Shown here piece after piece: positions 59,719 to 64,000 of a stretch of 64,000 nt of DNA. Source of the stretch: Hydractinia symbiolongicarpus (lineage: Eukaryota; Cnidaria; Hydrozoa; Anthoathecata; Hydractiniidae); the NCBI RefSeq assembly GCF_029227915.1, contig NC_079875.1:4464001-4528000 (forward strand). Direction: 5' to 3'. The position numbers and the translations under genes were made by a program. Below the pieces are notes generated by a model that searched no databases, had not been told where the DNA came from, and was given only the letters and a program-made list of their open reading frames with translations. Each line of letters begins with the position of its first letter. Within the stretch, counting starts at the first letter, position 1.

Positions 59719-62700
59719 TTCGAACAAGCTAAAAAAATATTGCATTTGCGTTTTATTGAGACAAAATCTAAATTTACTTTTAATTTTTTTTTAAATATGA
59801 CCGAATCTGACAGCTAAGTATCCTCTTTTTTTGATATTTTAAAGTGGACGGATTTCAACTGTGGTATTTGCAGGTCTTTGAAGTAATGACAAATTATTAA
59901 ATAGATACTTTTAAAAAACGAAGTAAAATCCGAAAAATAAGAAATATTCAGTACCTCTAAAAATTTCATCACGATTGAATTGTTTCAAAATCTACCTTGA
60001 TTCATGAAGTATTTTTGGCAACCTTGCGAACTATTGGTGAAATTACTAATTTTTTGCGCATATACCAGCGCAAAAACTCTTCAGAATATTCGCGATAAAA
60101 AGATAAAACTGGACAATTACTTTTCTTCCATACGAAACAATTCAGGAAAAAGCCAATCAGCCATTACATTTATATGGAGTTGAATTTTGAAAGATGTGTT
60201 ATAGATTGACGTGTGCGTAAAAATTTTTTTCTAATTACCTGTCAGGGGGGGGGGGGAGACAGAAAATTATGCGCATTGTGTGCGTGAAGATTAAACGCGC
60301 GAAAAAAGAGTGCGGAATTCAAATTTGCGGAGAATTTTTACAAATTAAGGCTTTCAAATTTTTTGAACCAGTTAATTTGTAATTATTTTCAAAAACAAAA
60401 ATATTACTCCCAAAAAAATCGTGACAAATAAGATTACGTGCACGGTAATAATCTTTCTTCATAAGAATGTTAATCTTTCTCTACCCAACATTAATGTCGC
60501 ATTCTCTTCTCTGGATTTTTATAATTTCTCAACTCACACAATATTTTGCAGTATGTATTCTTTTCTACATAATGAAGTTTTTCTTGCTTTCTTTAGTGTT
60601 CCCTTAATAATTAAATTCGAGATTTTTCTTTTAACACAAAGAACAGCTTTTGTGTGTAAAATTTCTTCACTAGGCCACTAAAGCGAACTCTTTCACTTGA
60701 CTATATCAATTATTAAAAATTTATCCGCCAGCTAGATGTAAGTTGTTCATATATGAATAGCATTTCCTGGTTGGAGTTGGAGGAGCGTTTGGGTTCTGCA
60801 TCCTTGTTCGGGATTTTTTGACCATACAAAATTGCAAAATACGAAAGCCCTGAGACTCAGGTGGCATGCTACCATTTTGTTTTGATGTCATCATATTTTT
60901 TGTCGCGTCCAATATCTCTAACTTTGTTTCTACCATGCATCACTATGCTACCATGATAGTGTTTTTAAAACTTATAAATATTGTATGTGTTTGCGAACAC
61001 TCACTAATATAAGAATAAGTATACAGCCGTACAGTAGATCCACTGTTGTTTGTTTGTTTGTTTGTTTGTATCGTTATCAGTTAGTTAGTTGTAATTGCTT
61101 GTTTTTTAGGCGTGTTTGTTTGTTTTGTATTTTGTTTTCTTGTTTGTTAAAGCCGGGGGGTCGCCATGTTTTAGGCGCAAGCAGCAAAATTTTATTAAAG
61201 ATATTTGCCCTGCTATCCACACGCAGCATCTCTTAGTAACATGGACCAAATTTAAGTGTTGCCAATAAAATTAAATGTGTTTATTGTGTGATAGTAAAAT
61301 GGAACTACTTTCATATAAAAGCTTAAAAATTAGGTTCAGGAGCTTATTTTTAAGGTTTTCTTAGTTTTTTTGGGAAATCTTAACCTAATCGTTCTTAGAT
61401 AGTGTATATTGAAATATTGATTTTTTCAAACACCACGCTCCCGCCACAGTTTCTGCCGTCCCCTTCGCACCACCAAAACAGTGTTACAAAGCCGGAAAGA
61501 CTCAATCAAGACTGTTAATAACCTTTCTCCCTTGGCTGTTGACACGTTGGTAACGAGAATACAAAAATATTAAAAATTGTAATTTGCGCGATTTGTAATT
61601 TGCACGATGAAATTTCAAGGTTAAGAGCTTGGTAAAGATTTTGGGGGAATTCATTTTCGCGATCTCACAAAAAAACTACAAACATTTTTCATAGAGTTTT
61701 TTTTCCAAAAATACAAAAGTAAAAAAATTAAAACTATCCCTTTCACCCTCGAGCTGATCCCACGCCCCGTTACAGACCGTAGAATGAAAATACACCCACT
61801 TCAATTTATTAACACCCTCCCCAACTATTATTAACACCGTCCTACAATTAGTTTGACAAGACTAATCCTTGATTTTTTAAATTATTTGAAAGTCTGACTT
61901 AGGTATGTGTATGGCTAATGTGGGACATAGTGGGACAGAAGAGCAACAAAGAAACTTTCTTTACGTCGAATATTCTGACGACAACGGCGACTTTTTGTTA
62001 TATCTACGTCATAACTGTTATATGCTTGAGACATGAATAAATGAAAAGTTTCCACAAAAGGAAATTCTGCTTGGTAACCTCGTATCGGGGAAGTTGGTTA
62101 TCGCATTCGTAAGTTGCTTCCATGCATGTCAGTTGCCTAGCAACTAAGAGTTGGTTAGTGATATATACATGCTGCGACCGGAATTATTTTTTTCACGTTT
62201 TATACCGTATTCATATCGTTTCTGTTTGTTATTTATTTTTTTATCTTTATTCAGATGTTTTGTTTACATTTTCGAAATGACGCGAACAAGTGTCGAAAGA
62301 TTGGATCACGTGGTCAGCTTTAATATGGAATTTGATTGGTTAAAAACAAAGATGATATTCTTCAGGTTGACAAAATCGTCAGTATGCGTTTTGATTGCTA
62401 AAACAAAACTTTCTGAAATAGAAACAAAAATAAGCGCTTCTGATTGGTCTAAATTAAGTCATTTGAACGGTTTACAAACAGAAGAGGGTGTGTGGCATTC
62501 AAGTAGTTAATAAAATTTGATGAACATACGGTTGTAAACAACGTTAAAAAGATAAAAAGAAAAGTAAAGAAAAATGGTAAGTTTTTATACTTCAAGGAGA
62601 GAAATTTATTTTCGCGAGGATTTTTTTTCACGAATCTTATCAATGTTTGAATTTTTTGTGATTTGTTCCTTAGCTAGTTGTATGTGAGACACGGAACTCT

Positions 62701-63296
62701 TGTCCAGATTTAAGAGTCCAGCAAGACTCTTATGGTTTTTTTCTCTCAATATCTAAAACTTAAATATAGGTTTTAAATGGACCTATTCTAAAGAAATGAT
62801 TTCAAGTGATTTTATATAAGTTCTTGTGTCCATATTATTTTTATGTCTTTATTTATATTGTTGGCAAAATTTTAAAAAATTCTAAAAAATTAGCTTTTTT
62901 TGGAAGGATTTAATTATGCGATTATGACAAAAATTTATTAAGGTAGTAAAAGTGTGTGTATTGCATTGATTAAAAAATGTCCTCAACCTTTAAAATTGAC
63001 GGCAGTTATTTAGTTTGTTTACCACAACACTAGAAAGAATATCTTTAGAATTTTTGAAACCATTTTTTCAAAATTAATCCCTACCCTAAGTTTCCTATAT
63101 TATTGCCCGTACTTTCTCTGTTCAAAATGCGCGCGCTGTTTTATTGTGCGTCTCCCACAGAGTTGGCGAATCTGTGGATTTTTAACCACTTACTATAATA
63201 CGGTTACTTTTGATACATACACGTTCTATTTTTACGCATTACGTCATAAGAGACTATGTAATTATGTATGCCTGAAATAATTAATTTATTTTATAG
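59719..63296. other. Gene-poor stretch
   Basis: About 3.6 kb without supported exons. It has a G run at 60246-60256, (GTTT)n at 61049-61070 with following GTTA repeats, and several TTCGCGA-containing segments. A 119-codon frame at 62151-62510 (plus) lacks any recognisable feature. Confidence 0.45.
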
Positions 63297-63344
63297 ATGA
63301 CGTCACGTGTGTTAGTTCTCTTTTGCTTATTGGCTGCACACCAG
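63297..63344 (+). CDS. Possible signal-peptide first exon of a secreted protein (rest not found)
   Basis: ATG at 63297 follows TTTTATAG. The 16 codons MTSRVLVLFCLLAAHQ end in phase 0 at CAG|GTAATT. A Met, basic residue, hydrophobic core, Ala-Ala and a donor immediately after is the usual form of a secretory first exon. No second exon was found in the remaining 650 bases. Short, so uncertain. Confidence 0.35.
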
Positions 63345-64000
63345 GTAATTATGTAAATACATATATAAATATACAATCAAGTTTTTCAAAGCGAATGTGT
63401 TGTACCTTAAAGGCTTGCTTTCAATTTTGTTATAGCGCGAAAAAGCTGTTTTTGTGAGCGCGTGCGCACTTGGACAAAATATCTGATTTTAACAAAGTTA
63501 AACCAAAACAAGCCGTAAGGTATTAAAAAGTGCGATAATAAAAGGTTGTGGAATAAAAAAGTGCGGAACTTATTTGTGCACAAACATGGCAATTTGCAGT
63601 ACGCAAAAACAAAAAAAATCTTTATTATTTTTATAACAAATTCGTATGGCTTAATTATCCTGCTAAAAGTATCCTATGGATATATCCATAGTATCCTATG
63701 GGTGGAATTAAGTATCCTATGGGTGGAATATGGGTGGAATTAATTATCGCACTAGCGATAATTAATTCCACCCTAATCTTAAAAAATGGCATTATTTTTG
63801 ATCAGATGCCGAGTAAAAAAATTTTAATATTCGGAAACTTAAAATGCGCGGATTCCCGTAAATTCCAGACCCGCTGGTGTAGTTCAATGTATATAAAAAG
63901 TACCCACGGAGTAAACTCATTTCCCGCTCGATTTTTAAAATGCGATTTTCACCACAGTTCAGGGTCCCATTCCATTCCTATCAGCTTAGGAGAGCAGTCT
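63345..64000. other. Window end with a perfect hairpin
   Basis: Contains the hairpin at 63732-63773 and a local repeat of TATCCTATGGGTGGAATTA (63668-63740). A frame from ATG at 63938 (MRFSPQFRVPFHSYQLRRAV) is open to the window edge but too short to judge. Confidence 0.4.
63732..63773. repeat. Perfect hairpin, 19-bp arms, 4-base loop
   Basis: GGGTGGAATTAATTATCGC and its exact complement are separated by ACTA. The left arm is part of a short direct repeat of GGGTGGAATTA units. Confidence 0.92.

Noticed and set aside
60721-60936. 71-codon minus frame (NGSMPPESQGFRILQF)
   Set aside because: No recognisable family and no splice signals; probably chance or an old repeat.
62151-62510. 119-codon plus frame
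   Set aside because: First third is a hydrophobic AT-rich artefact; the remainder (from MTRTSVERLDHV) has no recognisable feature.
1-64000. tRNA, rRNA or snRNA genes
   Set aside because: No cloverleaf with B-box-like GGTTCGAATCC or other conserved RNA gene signature was seen by eye; a covariance-model search would be needed to exclude them.

Overview
This is an AT-rich stretch of animal nuclear DNA. Genes are split by GT..AG introns, intergenic spacers are long, and transposon debris, microsatellites and tandem repeats are dense. Several transposon proteins and the style of the host genes resemble what I know from cnidarians (hydrozoans, anthozoans), so a cnidarian is my best guess. That assignment rests on family knowledge, not on a search. 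I see no bacterial operons, rRNA, tRNA or CRISPR array.

Host genes, left to right. (1) Minus strand, 1-1192: the 5' part of a synaptotagmin-like membrane protein, with a 6-residue head, one membrane span, a linker and the start of a C2 domain; it runs off the window. (2) Minus strand, 14509-17100: an intronless 863-residue seven-transmembrane receptor of the adhesion/Methuselah-like class with a somatomedin-B-like cysteine cluster. (3) Plus strand, 23159-29088: a six-exon PRRC1 homologue whose exon phases all agree (684 residues). (4) Minus strand, 35920-36438: a GPX4-like glutathione peroxidase with an in-frame TGA (selenocysteine) at residue 48 and a candidate SECIS hairpin downstream. (5) Plus strand, 42213-47397: a four-exon homologue of human C9orf85 (182 residues). 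(6) Plus strand, 48399-55661: an unnamed gene with a zinc-ribbon-like CPEC motif. (7) Plus strand, 56286-58202: a long intronless ORF with a tesmin/TSO1-type CXC motif, probably of transposon origin. Two short putative first exons sit near 59.7 kb (minus) and 63.3 kb (plus, signal-peptide-like).

The most interesting region is 31.0-36.86 kb. Inverted termini of one transposon family lie at 31008 and 36852, and both are flanked by the same 9-bp direct repeat (ATTTTAAAA), as expected for a Mutator-like element. Inside are decayed MULE transposase and Ulp1-type protease fragments, a nested 240-bp foldback, the intact selenoprotein GPX gene and, next to it on the same strand, broken 5' exons of a cytosolic acetyl-CoA acetyltransferase (thiolase). 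The simplest reading is a composite MULE that has captured host DNA. A separate 250-bp miniature copy of the same family forms the right end and carries a fragment of the element's own second exon.

A second transposon, about 37.91-41.43 kb, has imperfect inverted ends. It carries a decayed integrase-type (DDE) transposase on the plus strand and a decayed alpha-kinase gene on the minus strand. Other mobile remnants are a TA-flanked miniature element (4763-5300), a LINE reverse-transcriptase tail inside the C9orf85 intron, a foldback in the intron of gene 6, and a dispersed motif of the form CNGGGNACGAGGTTG seen about fifteen times.

The host genes do not form an obvious functional unit.
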